Of a DNA stretch of 64,000 bases, positions 36,169 to 46,152 are shown piece after piece. Both the position numbers and the translations under genes were made by a program. The notes below the pieces were generated by a model. The model was not told where the DNA came from. It was given only the letters and a program-made list of their open reading frames with translations, and did not search any database. Each line of letters opens with the position of its first letter. Position 1 is the first letter of the stretch. This DNA is from Methylocaldum sp. 14B (GTDB lineage: Bacteria; Pseudomonadota; Gammaproteobacteria; Methylococcales; Methylococcaceae). The stretch covers positions 43,322-107,321 of the forward strand of contig NZ_MSCV01000019.1 of the NCBI RefSeq assembly GCF_002005105.1, read 5' to 3'.

Positions 36169-37971
36169 CTAAGCCGGGTCACGACTTCTCAAGTAGCTTT
36201 TCCACCCGCCGTGCCCGGTGATGTCAAGCGCGTCTGCCACCGCATAGGCTTCGCAGAGGAAGCCTTGCACGCATTCGCCGTCCGCGAGTTCCAGAGAGCC
36301 TATCCCTAAGGGGGCCGGGATTTCCGCGACAAAGCCACCGAATTCCGCCACCGGCAGCTCCCAGACCTCGACTTCGATGGCGGCACCGGGCGCTTGCCGC
36401 AGCAGCCCGGGACGCTTGCCGTCCGGAAGGGCGTAGAGGCGATAGCTGCTTGCCGTGCGGGCGCTTTTGACTAGCTGCCCGCCCCGGCGGCTCAGTTGTC
36501 CGTTGAGCGGGAGCCCGGACAAATGGGCGCCGCAGACGGCGATCCGGACATGGCCCGGTTTTTCCCGCTCGGGTTGAGAAGAAGGCGCCGGCAAGGGCTG
36601 GCCGGTGGCGCCCATCGGCAGTCCAGCGGCGTAATGCAGCCGTTCGGCCAGATTCAGAAGGGCGTGATCGCTGCCGGCCGGAGCGAACAGCGTGACGCCG
36701 AACGGCAGGCCGCCCGGCTTGAACCCGGCCGGCACGGCGACGGCGGCGAGGCCCAGGAGGTTCATGAAGTTGGTGTAATAGCCGAGATTGCTGTTGAGCC
36801 GAACGGGATCGGCCTCGACCTCGGCAGTCCGGTAGATCGTTCCCGTGGTCGGCGTCAGGATGATGTCCGCTTGCGTCCAAACCTCCTCCGCGGCCCGCTT
36901 TAGGGCCATGAGGCGATGGAAGGCGGCGAAGGTATCGCTCGCCGAGTAGTGCTTGCCGCGCTCGATGATCGTGCGTGTGACCGGGTAGACGGCATCCGTG
37001 TCTCTTTCCAGCAGATCGCGTATGGCCAGATAGCGCTCCGCGACCCAGGGACCTTCGTACAACAGGCGGGCCGCTTCGAGAAACGGGGCAAAATCGATCT
37101 CGGCTCTTTGTCCTCCAAGGGCTTCCAGCCGTTCCGCGGCGGCCGCGAACAGCCGCTCAGCGTCCTTGTCGCCGAAGAATTCGAGTTGATCGGGCCGCGG
37201 CACTCCGAAACGGAAGCGCTCGGCAAACTGCGGCCGTGCCGTTCGATCGCTTCGGGCGTAAGGATCGGACGGGTCGAATGTCGCCGCCACCCGGAACACC
37301 CGCCGCGCATCGCCTGCCGTCAAGGCGAATATGGAGATGCAATCCAGCGAACGGCAGGCCGGCACGACGCCCGAGGTACTGATGAGGCCGGGCGTTGGTT
37401 TGAGCCCGACGAGATTGTTGAATGCCGCCGGCACCCGCCCGGACCCGGCGGTATCGGTACCCAGGGCGAAGCTCACCCATCCCTTGGCCACGGCCACCGC
37501 CGAGCCCGAACTCGAGCCTCCCGAGATATAGTCCGGATCGAAGGCGTTCGGGCAGGCGCCATAGGGCGAACGAGTGCCGGTGAGGCCGGTCGCGAACTGG
37601 TCCAGGTTGGTCTTGCCGATGGGAATCGCGCCCGCCTCGATCAGCTTCCGGACGGCGAAGGCCGATTGCTCCGGACGGTAGGCGTAGGCGGGGCAGGCGG
37701 CGGTGGTCGGGGTTCCCGCCAGGTCGATGTTGTCCTTGATGGCGAAGGGAATGCCGTACAGGGGCAATTCGGCCGGCGAGCGCTGCTCCAGCGCATGGGC
37801 ATATCGCAGGACTTCATCCGCCGGCAGACGGTAGATCCAGACGGGCTGCCCGTGTTCGGCGTCCATCCGGGCGAGCAGGCCTTCGATCAATCGGACCGGC
37901 GTGATACGGCGCTGGCGGTAGGCCGCCGACAAGGTTTCGATATCGAGACTCGCCGGAAAATTATCGGTCAT
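36169..37971 (-). CDS. atzF: Allophanate hydrolase
   Basis: 600 residues. Amidase-signature domain (about 1-450) with the Ser-cisSer-Lys triad: Lys79 in FAIKDNIDLAG, Ser155 in GGSSSGSA (151-158) and Ser177 in GTDTAGSGR (171-179). A smaller C-terminal domain (about 480-600) is typical of AtzF/allophanate hydrolase. It converts allophanate to two NH3 and CO2. Its ATG overlaps the carboxylase stop by four bases (ATGA), and it is the last gene of the riboswitch-led operon starting near 46150, delivering ammonium from guanidine nitrogen. Confidence 0.94.
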   Translation of the reverse strand: MTDNFPASLDIETLSAAYRQRRITPVRLIEGLLARMDAEHGQPVWIYRLPADEVLRYAHALEQRSPAELPLYGIPFAIKDNIDLAGTPTTAACPAYAYRPEQSAFAVRKLIEAGAIPIGKTNLDQFATGLTGTRSPYGACPNAFDPDYISGGSSSGSAVAVAKGWVSFALGTDTAGSGRVPAAFNNLVGLKPTPGLISTSGVVPACRSLDCISIFALTAGDARRVFRVAATFDPSDPYARSDRTARPQFAERFRFGVPRPDQLEFFGDKDAERLFAAAAERLEALGGQRAEIDFAPFLEAARLLYEGPWVAERYLAIRDLLERDTDAVYPVTRTIIERGKHYSASDTFAAFHRLMALKRAAEEVWTQADIILTPTTGTIYRTAEVEADPVRLNSNLGYYTNFMNLLGLAAVAVPAGFKPGGLPFGVTLFAPAGSDHALLNLAERLHYAAGLPMGATGQPLPAPSSQPEREKPGHVRIAVCGAHLSGLPLNGQLSRRGGQLVKSARTASSYRLYALPDGKRPGLLRQAPGAAIEVEVWELPVAEFGGFVAEIPAPLGIGSLELADGECVQGFLCEAYAVADALDITGHGGWKSYLRSRDPA

Positions 37972-40900
37972 TGCTTATCCTCCGTTTGCAGCACGAGCAG
38001 GTCTTGCCCGGCGGCCACCGGGCCGCCTTCGGTGCAGAAAACGCCCCAGACGGTGCCGGCGGCCGGGGCGTGAATGTGAATCTCGGTTTTCATGGATTCG
38101 ACGATCACCAGGAGATCGCCGGCCTCCACCCGGTCGCCCGTCCCCACCGCGATTTTCCAGACGCTGCCGGCCACATGGGACGCGACGGCCCGGGCGTCGG
38201 GCGGAAGATCGAGTTCGGTATCCGCCGCCGCTTCGGCCACGGCATGATCGTCGGCAAAACTCCGTTCCGAACCGGCCCAGCGTTCCCGTTCCGCCTCGAA
38301 TGCCGCCTGCTGTTTCGCCTTGAATGCGGCGATTTCCTCCCGATGGGTCTCCAGAAACCGGTTGTACTCCGTGAGGCTGAAGGTTTCTTCGCGGATGTCC
38401 AGCTTCAGGCGTCCCCGGATGAAATCCTCGCGGTAGCGCGTCAGTTCGTCCGCCGTGACCGGGAAGAAGCGGATCTGATCGAAGAAGCGCAGCAGCCAGG
38501 GTTTGCCGTCCCGGAAATCGGCGGTTTGACGATAGCGGTTCCACATTTGCACGGTGCGCCCCACGAACTGGTAACCGCCCGGACCTTCCATGCCGTACAC
38601 GCACAGGTAGGCTCCGCCGATGCCGACCGCGTTTTCCGGCGTCCAGGTGCGGGCCGGGTTGTACTTGGTCGTCACCAGCCTGTGGCGCGGGTCGACCGGC
38701 GTCGCCACCGGCGCGCCCAGATAAACGTCGCCCAGTCCCAGGACCAGATAGCTGGCGTCGAACACGATCCGCTTGACCTCGTCGATGCTGTCGAGGCCGT
38801 TGATGCGGCGGATGAATTCGATGTTGCTGGGGCACCAGGGCGCATCCTTGCGCACCGATTGCATGTACTTTTCGACGGCGAGCTCAGTGGACGGATCGTC
38901 CCAGGAGAGCGGCAAATGGACGATGCGGGTCGGCGTTTCCATGTCGTCTATGGCCGGCAATTCGCTCTCCGCGGCTATGAGCACATCGAGCAGCCGTTCC
39001 TGCGGGATCGCGCGATCATCGAAATGGACCTGGAGCGAGCGGATGCCCGGTGTGAGGTCGACGATGCCGGCGATGCTCCGCTCCTTCAGCCACTCCATCA
39101 GGGCGTGAACCCGGAACCGGAGATTCAAGTCGAGAACCGGCGGACCGTATTCGATGAGCAGGTTGCAATCGCCGGACCGGCGATAGACCGCCGTGGGACA
39201 GGAGTCCTCGCCGGACCTTTCGTAAAGCACCGGGCTGCAGAGTGCGCGCGGATTGTCCCCGTGAAGTGTCGTCTGTCTTCGCGGTTCCGCCCGCGTAACA
39301 GTGCCGCCGTCGCCGATGCGGGACAGGGAAGCGTCGATCTCGTCCGCCAGTGCGCGGGCCTGGTCCGGGGTGACCGGCCGGAAGCGCACCGTATTGCCGG
39401 GGCGGAGTTGCCCCAGCTTCCACAGCTCGGCCTGGACGATCGTGACCGGACAAACGAAGCCGCCGAGGCTGGGGCCGTCGGGGCCCAGGATGACCGGCAT
39501 GTCGCCGGTAAAGTCGACGGCGCCGACGGCGTAAGCGTTGTCGTGAATGTTCGACGGATGCAGCCCCGCTTCGCCGCCGTCCTGCCGGGCCCATTCGGGT
39601 TTTGGGCCGATCAGACGGATTCCGGTGCGGCTGGAGTTGTAGTGTACCTCCCAATCCGTGGCGAAGAAGGTTTTGATGTCGCGATGGGTAAAGAAATCCG
39701 GTGCGCCGTGGGGCCCGTAAAGCACACCGATTTCCCAGGCGTCGGTATAACTCGGGATCAGGTCCGTCGGCGGCCGAATGCCCGTCTGCGTCGTTGCGGC
39801 CGGCTTTTCTAGATGCAGCACATCGCCGGTGCGGAGTGCGCGTCCGGCATGGCCGCCGAAGCATCCAAGCGTGAAGGTCGATTTGGAGCCCAGATAATCG
39901 GGCAGGTCGAAGCCTCCGGCGACCGCGAGATAGGCGCGGCAGCCGTGGCCGTCGACCGGGCCGATATGGAGGACTTGCCCCGCTCTGACCGAATGCGCGG
40001 TCCACAGGGGCAGCGGTTCGCCATCCAGTTCTGCGCGCATCGCGGCGCCGCACAGCGATATCAGCACGTCGCAGTTGAACCGCAGGGTCGGCCCGGTGAC
40101 GGTCAATTCGAGCGCCGCCGTTCCTTCGGCGTTCCCGACCAGCCGATTGGCGATTCGGAAGGCGAGGGCGTCCATGGGGCCCGACGGCGGCACCCCGACG
40201 TCCCAGTAACCGAGCCGGCCAGGATAGTCCTGTATCATGCTTTGGGTACCCGGTTCCAGCACTTCGAGCGTGCGCCGGCGATATTCGAAACCGGCGAGAT
40301 AACCCGTGGTCTGGCTGCCTTCCCGGAATACCCGGTCGTCCGCGATCTGGCGAAGATAATCGAGGTTGGTTTCGATCCCGGCGAGCCGGGTTTCGGCCAA
40401 GGCTTGTTTTAAGATTGCGATGGTGCGGTCGCGATCGGCGGCGTGCACGATCAGCTTGGCCAGCAGGGGATCGTAGAACGCGGGCACCTCGAGTCCGCGT
40501 GTTAACCAGTGATCCGTCCGCACGCCTTCCGGAAACGATACTTCGGTGAGGAGCCCGGAAGACGGCTGAAAATTCTTGCCGGGGTCCTCGGCATAAATCC
40601 GAACCTGTATCGACGAGCCTTCGGGCCGGTGCCGATAGCGCTCGAAAAACGCCCGTTCGCCCGCGGCCAGTCGAATCATCCATTCCACCAGATCGACACC
40701 GGCGACCGCTTCGGTGACGCCGTGCTCCACCTGCAGGCGGGTATTGACCTCGAGGAAATAGAATTGGCCCGTCGCCGCGTCGTATACGAATTCCACCGTG
40801 CCCGCCGAGCGGTAATTCACGGCGCGCCCCATGGCCAGGGCATGCGCATAAAGCCGTTCCCGCACCTCGGGACTCAAACCCGGCGCCGGCGTTTCCTCGA

Positions 40901-41612
40901 CCACCTTCTGGTTGCGGCGTTGCAGCGAGCAGTCCCGTTCGCCGAGATGCAGAACGCCCCCTTGTCCATCGCCGAAAATTTGCACTTCGATATGGCGGGC
41001 GCGTTCGACGAATTTTTCCAGATAGAGCCCGGTGTCCTTGAAATTGGCGGCGCCGAGGCGCTGAACCGAGTCGTAGGCATCCACGAGTTCGGATTCGCTC
41101 CGGCACAATCGCATGCCAATCCCTCCGCCGCCCGCGGTGCTTTTCAGCATCACCGGAAAGCCGATGCGTTGAGTCTCGGCCAGAGCGTGCCGCACATCGG
41201 ACAGGAGTCCGGTTCCGGGCAGCAGCGGAACGCCGTTCGCCTCGGCGATTTCGCGCGCCGTGTGCTTGAGTCCGAATCTTCGGATTTGCTCAGGCGTCGG
41301 GCCGATGAAGGCGAGCCCGCGTTCGGCGCATGCCTCGGCGAAAGCGGCGTTTTCGCTCAAGAAGCCGTAACCGGGATGGATGGCCTCCGCGCCGCTGCTT
41401 CGCGCCGCATCGAGGATGCGGTCGATGCGGAGATAACTCTCGGCGGCGGGCGGCGGGCCGATGCAGACGGCTTCATCGGCTTCTTCCACGTGACGGGCGT
41501 GGGCGTCGGCCTCCGAATAAACCGCCACGCTGCGGATTCCCAAGCGGCGCAGGGTACGTTGAATACGGCAGGCGATCTCGCCGCGATTGGCGATCAATAC
41601 CTTGTCGAACAT
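37968..41612 (-). CDS. Biotin-dependent guanidine (urea-type) carboxylase
   Basis: 1214 residues, full urea-carboxylase architecture: biotin carboxylase (about 1-450, KSTAGGGGIGMRL ATP loop), KipI/KipA-like carboxyltransferase domains (about 460-1080, VPPSGPMDALAFRIANRL and GIRLIGPKPEWAR), and a C-terminal biotinyl domain with VESMKTE, the Lys being biotinylated. Normally labelled urea carboxylase; however the operon opens with a guanidine-I riboswitch and contains both DUF1989 proteins, a context in which these enzymes carboxylate guanidine. Specificity is reported to depend on an Asp versus Asn in the substrate pocket, which I cannot place by eye. Overlaps atzF by 4 bases. Confidence 0.92.
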   Translation of the reverse strand: MFDKVLIANRGEIACRIQRTLRRLGIRSVAVYSEADAHARHVEEADEAVCIGPPPAAESYLRIDRILDAARSSGAEAIHPGYGFLSENAAFAEACAERGLAFIGPTPEQIRRFGLKHTAREIAEANGVPLLPGTGLLSDVRHALAETQRIGFPVMLKSTAGGGGIGMRLCRSESELVDAYDSVQRLGAANFKDTGLYLEKFVERARHIEVQIFGDGQGGVLHLGERDCSLQRRNQKVVEETPAPGLSPEVRERLYAHALAMGRAVNYRSAGTVEFVYDAATGQFYFLEVNTRLQVEHGVTEAVAGVDLVEWMIRLAAGERAFFERYRHRPEGSSIQVRIYAEDPGKNFQPSSGLLTEVSFPEGVRTDHWLTRGLEVPAFYDPLLAKLIVHAADRDRTIAILKQALAETRLAGIETNLDYLRQIADDRVFREGSQTTGYLAGFEYRRRTLEVLEPGTQSMIQDYPGRLGYWDVGVPPSGPMDALAFRIANRLVGNAEGTAALELTVTGPTLRFNCDVLISLCGAAMRAELDGEPLPLWTAHSVRAGQVLHIGPVDGHGCRAYLAVAGGFDLPDYLGSKSTFTLGCFGGHAGRALRTGDVLHLEKPAATTQTGIRPPTDLIPSYTDAWEIGVLYGPHGAPDFFTHRDIKTFFATDWEVHYNSSRTGIRLIGPKPEWARQDGGEAGLHPSNIHDNAYAVGAVDFTGDMPVILGPDGPSLGGFVCPVTIVQAELWKLGQLRPGNTVRFRPVTPDQARALADEIDASLSRIGDGGTVTRAEPRRQTTLHGDNPRALCSPVLYERSGEDSCPTAVYRRSGDCNLLIEYGPPVLDLNLRFRVHALMEWLKERSIAGIVDLTPGIRSLQVHFDDRAIPQERLLDVLIAAESELPAIDDMETPTRIVHLPLSWDDPSTELAVEKYMQSVRKDAPWCPSNIEFIRRINGLDSIDEVKRIVFDASYLVLGLGDVYLGAPVATPVDPRHRLVTTKYNPARTWTPENAVGIGGAYLCVYGMEGPGGYQFVGRTVQMWNRYRQTADFRDGKPWLLRFFDQIRFFPVTADELTRYREDFIRGRLKLDIREETFSLTEYNRFLETHREEIAAFKAKQQAAFEAERERWAGSERSFADDHAVAEAAADTELDLPPDARAVASHVAGSVWKIAVGTGDRVEAGDLLVIVESMKTEIHIHAPAAGTVWGVFCTEGGPVAAGQDLLVLQTEDKQ

Positions 41613-41777
41613 CGGTGTTCTTGCTCTTTCAGGATGGGGCGGGTCGTCCCGCCGTTTTCGCGAGCCACGGGTCGTCCCGCGGCGAATCGGATCACGGTTG
41701 ATGGCATGCCCTGAGGCTGGCTGCCTCGTGGCTGGCGCGGTGCTTCGGCAACATGGGAAACGTCCCGGCGAGGTCGC

Positions 41778-42428
41778 TCATCCGTTCCACACCAGCAGCC
41801 GGATCGGTGTCGGGTTGTAGGCGTTGCACGGGTTGTTGAGTTGCGGACAGTTGGAAATCAGCACCATCACGTCCATCTCGGCGCGCAGCTCGACATATTT
41901 GCCGGGTGCCGAAATGCCGTCCGCGAAGCTCAGGCCGCCTTCGGGAGTTACCGGCACGTTCATGAAGAAATTGATGTTGGCGGTGATGTCGCGCTTGGTC
42001 ATGACGAGCTGACGGGCGCGATCGCTGTGGGCCAGAGCATGCAGGAAGTTGTCGCGGCAGCTGTGCATGGGGCGCTTGTCGAGAGCATAGCGCACAGTGT
42101 TGCTCTCCGCGGCACAGGCGCCGCCCAGCGTGTCGTGGCGGCCGCAGGTGTCGGCGACGATGGTCAGCATGGGCCGCCCCTCGCTGGAATACAAAACCGA
42201 ACCGACCCCGAGATAAAGATTGCCCTGGCGGCGTATGGTATCCACCGCACTGTAGCGCTCTTCCCGATCATCGGCGCTGTAGAAGAGGGTATCCACCGCC
42301 TGGTTGCCCTCCAGGTCGAGGATGCGAAAGATCTGGCCTTTCTTCACCAACCCCGTCCACGGTTCTCCGACCGGGCAGGTTTCGTCGAGAACGGCGTTTT
42401 CCGGAGCGAGTGTGCTTTCGATCAACAT
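41778..42428 (-). CDS. DUF1989 protein: carboxyguanidine deiminase subunit (UAAP2 type)
   Basis: 216 residues from ATG 42428, preceded by AGGAGG; a longer frame to 42533 overlaps UAAP1 and is rejected. Features are [33 protein letters not shown], the metal-binding [12 protein letters not shown] and a [14 protein letters not shown] block. Formerly urea amidolyase-associated protein 2; this family and its partner form the heteromeric carboxyguanidine deiminase (CgdAB) that converts carboxyguanidine to allophanate. Starts 10 bp after the UAAP1 stop. Between it and the carboxylase is a 165-bp spacer with GGGCGGG/CCCGCC inverted blocks. Confidence 0.9.
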   Translation of the reverse strand: MLIESTLAPENAVLDETCPVGEPWTGLVKKGQIFRILDLEGNQAVDTLFYSADDREERYSAVDTIRRQGNLYLGVGSVLYSSEGRPMLTIVADTCGRHDTLGGACAAESNTVRYALDKRPMHSCRDNFLHALAHSDRARQLVMTKRDITANINFFMNVPVTPEGGLSFADGISAPGKYVELRAEMDVMVLISNCPQLNNPCNAYNPTPIRLLVWNG

Positions 42429-42438
42429 GGGTGTCCTC

Positions 42439-43170
42439 CTAGCAGGCGTAGAAACGCTCGGTATTGATGAAACCGCGCCGGTTCTGTTCGCACGAGGTGC
42501 GGCAGAGGTCGCTTTCACCGGCGGGCCCCGCATGCCAGGCGGTCAGCTTTACCGCCGCCGGCCGGTATTCCGGGTTCGGGTCCAGCGGGTGCGGTGCGGT
42601 CGAAAACACCACCAGCACGTTCATGTCGAAGCGCAGATCGACCACGTCGCCGGCCCGGCTGTGCCCGGAATGGAAGCGAAGTCCGCCGTCCGCATCCGCC
42701 GTCACCTTGCTGAAGAAATTGACGTTGGCGGCCAGATCGCGCTTGCCCAGGCCCCATTTGCCGAGTTCGATCAGGAGGCCGTCCCGGCCGCTGCGGTACA
42801 TGTCGTTGCGGTGGGTCTGAAACGTGGCGGTGCCGTATTTGTCCAGAATCGATGCGTTGTCGCTGGTGCCGCACACGGTGTCGTGCCAGCCGACCGAATC
42901 GTGGATGATCGAGCACAGCACTCGGCCCATGTCGGAGTAGCACACGTGGCCGGCGGTGAGGAAGGCGGTGTGCTGGGCCTTTAGCGTATCCGGCATGTTG
43001 TAGCGTTCCAGCTTCTCCTCCTGGTTGTAGAACAGCGCCGAGACGTTGGCGCCGCCCTCCAGGTCGGTGAGGCGCAGCGCCGAACCGCGCCGCAGCAGGC
43101 CGGACCAGTGATTGCCGCCGGGAACCGTCTCCTCCCAGAGGATTCGGTCAGGGGTGAAGGTGATCGTCAT
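42439..43170 (-). CDS. DUF1989 protein: carboxyguanidine deiminase subunit (UAAP1 type)
   Basis: 243 residues from ATG 43170 with GAGAGGT upstream. Paralogue of the next gene: [35 protein letters not shown], the [14 protein letters not shown] metal-site region (Asp in place of the Cys/His arrangement of its partner) and [20 protein letters not shown]. Formerly urea amidolyase-associated protein 1. Acts with the UAAP2-type subunit on carboxyguanidine. Fourth gene of the operon, just after the ABC ATPase. Confidence 0.9.
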   Translation of the reverse strand: MTITFTPDRILWEETVPGGNHWSGLLRRGSALRLTDLEGGANVSALFYNQEEKLERYNMPDTLKAQHTAFLTAGHVCYSDMGRVLCSIIHDSVGWHDTVCGTSDNASILDKYGTATFQTHRNDMYRSGRDGLLIELGKWGLGKRDLAANVNFFSKVTADADGGLRFHSGHSRAGDVVDLRFDMNVLVVFSTAPHPLDPNPEYRPAAVKLTAWHAGPAGESDLCRTSCEQNRRGFINTERFYAC

Positions 43171-43254
43171 GCTTGACCTCTCATCATCGAAAAATGAACA
43201 CAAAAGAAGCGCCGCCGTTCTTGGCCGCAGAGCTCGCATCGGAACCGGTCGTGG

Positions 43255-44103
43255 TCATGCGGCAGCCCCCGGCTGTGCGGTGGCCGTGAGCTTGTCCAGC
43301 ATTCCGCGATCGGTTTGCATCCCCGAGGTGGCGCGGATGCGGGACAGGATTTCCCGTTTCAGCTCGGTGAATTCGGGAGATAGCTTCATGTCCTGCTCGC
43401 GTTCCGGTGGCAGCGGAACCTCGTAGATCGAGTCGATCCGTCCGGGACGGGGCGCCATCAGGACCACCCGGTCGCCGAGATAGATCGCCTCTTCCACGTC
43501 ATGGGTGACGAACACGATGGTGGGCCTTTCCAGCGCGAACACATGCAGGATGAGATCGTGCATCACCTCGCGCGTCTGCGCGTCGAGCGCGCCGAACGGT
43601 TCGTCCATCAACAGGATGTCGGGCCGGTTCATCAGTGCGCGGGCGATGGCCACGCGCTGCTGCATGCCCCCGGAAAGCTGGTTGGGATAGGCGTTTTCGA
43701 CCGGGGCGAGCCCCATCAGCCCTATCAGGGCGTCGGTACGCCCGGAAGCGATTTCCACGTCGGCCGAAGTGATCTCTTCGCGCTTGATCTTGAGCGAGCG
43801 GCAGAAGCGGATGTTTTCGCGCACCGTGAGCCACGGGTACAGGCTGTAATGCTGGAACACCATGGCGCGCTCGGCTCCGGGACCGGACACCGGCCGGCCG
43901 TCCACCCGGATTTCGCCCGAGCTGAGGTCCTCCAGGCCGCCGATGCTGCGCAGCAGGGTGGATTTGCCGCAGCCCGAAGCGCCCACCAGGGTGACGAATT
44001 GGTTGGCGCGAATATCGAGGTCGACGTTCTCGAGCGCGGCGATGTGCCGTCCCCCGGTGTCGAACAGCTTGTTGGCTCGTCTGATTTCGATCTTGGCCGT
44101 CAT
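43255..44103 (-). CDS. ABC transporter ATPase (NitT/TauT class), guanidine uptake
   Basis: 282 residues from ATG 44103; an open frame continues upstream into the permease gene but has no start signal. Walker [18 protein letters not shown]-loop [17 protein letters not shown], signature [15 protein letters not shown], Walker [13 protein letters not shown] and H-loop VTHD are intact. This is the NitT/SsuB/TauB subclass that imports small nitrogen compounds. Lies 5 bp after the permease stop. Role in guanidine import follows from the riboswitch and operon partners, not from its own sequence. Confidence 0.92.
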   Translation of the reverse strand: MTAKIEIRRANKLFDTGGRHIAALENVDLDIRANQFVTLVGASGCGKSTLLRSIGGLEDLSSGEIRVDGRPVSGPGAERAMVFQHYSLYPWLTVRENIRFCRSLKIKREEITSADVEIASGRTDALIGLMGLAPVENAYPNQLSGGMQQRVAIARALMNRPDILLMDEPFGALDAQTREVMHDLILHVFALERPTIVFVTHDVEEAIYLGDRVVLMAPRPGRIDSIYEVPLPPEREQDMKLSPEFTELKREILSRIRATSGMQTDRGMLDKLTATAQPGAAA

Positions 44104-44108
44104 GTTGA

Positions 44109-44933
44109 TCACTTGAAGTAAAGCCAGGGGAAACGCTTGCGGTGCAGCCAGCGGAACGACTGGTCCATCAGCAGCCCGAACAGCCCGATCAGAAGAATGC
44201 CGGCAAAGATCTTGTCGGTTTGCAGGAAGCGCTGCGCCTTGAGAATGGCGAAGCCCAGTCCTGAATTGGCCGCCACCAGCTCGGCCACGACCAGGTAGGT
44301 CCAGGCCCAGCCCATGGTGACGCGCAGCGTATCCAGCAGCGCCGGTTTGGCGGACGGCAGTATCACCAGCCGGGTCAGTTCGCCGCGCGTCGCGCCCATG
44401 GTCTGCGCCGCCTCGATCTGGGCCATGGGCACGCGGCGGATGTCTTCGGCCATCATCAGCACCATCTGGAAAAAAGTGCCGATGAAGATGATGGCGATCT
44501 TGGCGCTCTCCTCGATGCCGACCCACAGCATCACCAGCGGAATGAAGGCCACCGCGGGCATGTAGCGGATGAAATCGGTGAGCGGTTCGAACAGCGCCTG
44601 CAGCGGCCGATAAGTGCCGATCAGCAGCGCCAGCGGCAAGGCCAGCACGGCGGAGATGGCGAAGCCGGCGGTCACCCGGTAGACGCTGATCCAGATGTCG
44701 CCCAGCAGGTCGTCCTCGGCGAACCAGCCGTAGATCCGGGTAACCACTTCTTCCGGCGCCGGCATGAACACCTTGTCCACCCAGCCGCTATGGGCCAGTC
44801 CCCACCAGGCCGCCAGCGGCGCCAAGAGGCCCAGCAGCGCGAGAACCAGATATTCGCGGCGGCCGATCTGTCCCCGTATCACCCACCATCGCTGGCGCGG
44901 GTTCGGGATGCCGCTGTCGCATTGAGCTGCCAT
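44109..44933 (-). CDS. ABC transporter permease (NitT/TauT class), guanidine uptake
   Basis: 274 residues from ATG 44933 with GAGGAAAGAGA upstream. Six hydrophobic segments typical of SsuC/TauC. The EAA loop (ATMGATRGELTRLVILPSAKPALLDTLR) contacts the ATPase. Starts about 65 bp after the binding-protein stop. Inferred substrate is guanidine or a close cation-like compound because of the upstream riboswitch. Confidence 0.9.
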   Translation of the reverse strand: MAAQCDSGIPNPRQRWWVIRGQIGRREYLVLALLGLLAPLAAWWGLAHSGWVDKVFMPAPEEVVTRIYGWFAEDDLLGDIWISVYRVTAGFAISAVLALPLALLIGTYRPLQALFEPLTDFIRYMPAVAFIPLVMLWVGIEESAKIAIIFIGTFFQMVLMMAEDIRRVPMAQIEAAQTMGATRGELTRLVILPSAKPALLDTLRVTMGWAWTYLVVAELVAANSGLGFAILKAQRFLQTDKIFAGILLIGLFGLLMDQSFRWLHRKRFPWLYFK

Positions 44934-44997
44934 TCTCTTTCCTCGATTGAAGCCGTTAAGAAAATGTGGAGCCTCCCCGGCGGAGGCGGGCCGCTGC

Positions 44998-45993
44998 CTA
45001 TTTCTTGTCCGCAACTTCTTTTATCAGCGAGCCGTCCACGCCCTGGGCAAAATCCACGGTGCCTTCCATCAGTCGGTTGTCGAGCAGGAAGTCGGAAATG
45101 GCGGGCGCTACGTTCAGCAGCGACCGGGATTGGTCGGGCGGGCCGAAAGCTTCGAGGTTATCGGCCTCGGCGAAGAACTTGGTGCCGGGCAGAAAAATCT
45201 TGTACTCGTCGGTCTTGAGGCCGACGACCTTGGACATGATCTTGACCGCCTGGTCCGGGTGTTCGCGAATGAACTTCTCGGCGTCGTACCAGGCCTCGAT
45301 CATGCCCAGGAAATCCTTGCGGTGGACGGCGAGGGATTTTTCCTGCACGACCAGGAGGTCGGGAATCAGTCCGGGGATGTCCTTGGAGCTGAACAGCGCC
45401 TTGCCCTTGCCCGACAGCTCGATCTTGTTGACCCAGGGGTTCCATACCACGGTGGCGTCGACACGACCGCTCAGGAAGGCCGCCGCAGCGTCGCCGGCGG
45501 ACAGGTTGACGATCTCGACGTCCGCCTGCGTCATGCCGTTCTTGGCCAGCGCGGTCACCAGCAGGAAATGGGAGACGCTGAACTGCTCCAGCGCGATCTT
45601 CTTGCCCTTGAGGTCGGCGAAGCTCTTGATCTTGGGGCTGACCATCAGAGCGTCGTTGCCGGCCGAGTTGTCGTTGACCAGTATGGCCTTGAGCGGAATG
45701 CCCTTGGCCAAAGGGGCCATGGTGTCGGACCAGGTCTGGCAATTGCCGTCCAGCTGGCCGGCCGACAACGCGGAAATGGAATCGGTGTAGTTGGCGAACC
45801 AAACCAGTTTGACTTTGGCGCCGTGCTTTTTGAAATAGCCGTTTTTTTCGGCCACGTACCAGGCGACCCAGCCCGGCCAGTCGCTGACGCCGATCTTGAC
45901 CTCGGCGGGAGACGGCAGGGGAAGCAGAAGAAGGCCGATCAAGGCCGGGAAAGCGAGAAAACGGCGCAAGGCATGAGCGAATAGGGACGACAT
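44998..45993 (-). CDS. ABC transporter substrate-binding protein, guanidine operon
   Basis: 331 residues from ATG 45993, 7 bases after AAGGAG; a GTG codon directly upstream is the alternative. Signal peptide RRFLAFPALIGLLLLPLPSPA, then the NMT1/TauA-type type-II binding fold (VKIGVSDWPGWVAWYVAEKNGYF, DGNCQTWSDT, ALEQFSVSHFLLVTALAKNG). Periplasmic. It is the first gene after the guanidine-I riboswitch, so its product is the expected ligand-binding component for guanidine. The family is annotated for nitrate, sulfonate and taurine; guanidine is inferred from context. Confidence 0.9.
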   Translation of the reverse strand: MSSLFAHALRRFLAFPALIGLLLLPLPSPAEVKIGVSDWPGWVAWYVAEKNGYFKKHGAKVKLVWFANYTDSISALSAGQLDGNCQTWSDTMAPLAKGIPLKAILVNDNSAGNDALMVSPKIKSFADLKGKKIALEQFSVSHFLLVTALAKNGMTQADVEIVNLSAGDAAAAFLSGRVDATVVWNPWVNKIELSGKGKALFSSKDIPGLIPDLLVVQEKSLAVHRKDFLGMIEAWYDAEKFIREHPDQAVKIMSKVVGLKTDEYKIFLPGTKFFAEADNLEAFGPPDQSRSLLNVAPAISDFLLDNRLMEGTVDFAQGVDGSLIKEVADKK

Positions 45994-46056
45994 CACGGGG
46001 CTCCTTTTCGGAAATTACACGGCGAGAGGGCGAACCGGTTCTTACGAACCGTCACG

Positions 46057-46152
46057 ACCTCCCGGGCTTTTATCCCGCCGTGTAACCCCGCGAGCCACGG
46101 GGCCGGAAACTCTCGGACCAGACGCCCCCGAGCGGAGGGGCCGGAACCCTAG
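46057..46152 (-). ncRNA. Guanidine-I (ykkC class) riboswitch
   Basis: Read on the minus strand, the conserved ykkC/guanidine-I elements occur in order: CTAGGGTTCCGG at the 5' end (46152-46141), CTGGTCCGAGAG in the middle, and ACACGGCGGGATAAAAGC followed by CCGGGAGG at the 3' end. Placed 64 bases before the binding-protein start. The class binds guanidinium and turns genes on. Downstream, CGCCGTGTAA (46024-46015) can pair perfectly with TTACACGGCG inside the aptamer (46085-46076), a likely competing expression-platform stem. The rest of 45994-46515 has the divergent promoter regions and no gene. Confidence 0.95.

Noticed and set aside
37971..39812. A 613-codon plus-strand frame opposite the carboxylase gene.
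   Set aside because: High-GC shadow of the well-supported urea/guanidine carboxylase; no domain and no ribosome site.
39016..41106. A 696-codon minus-strand frame within the carboxylase gene.
   Set aside because: Arg/Pro-rich out-of-frame translation of the carboxylase; no recognisable motif.
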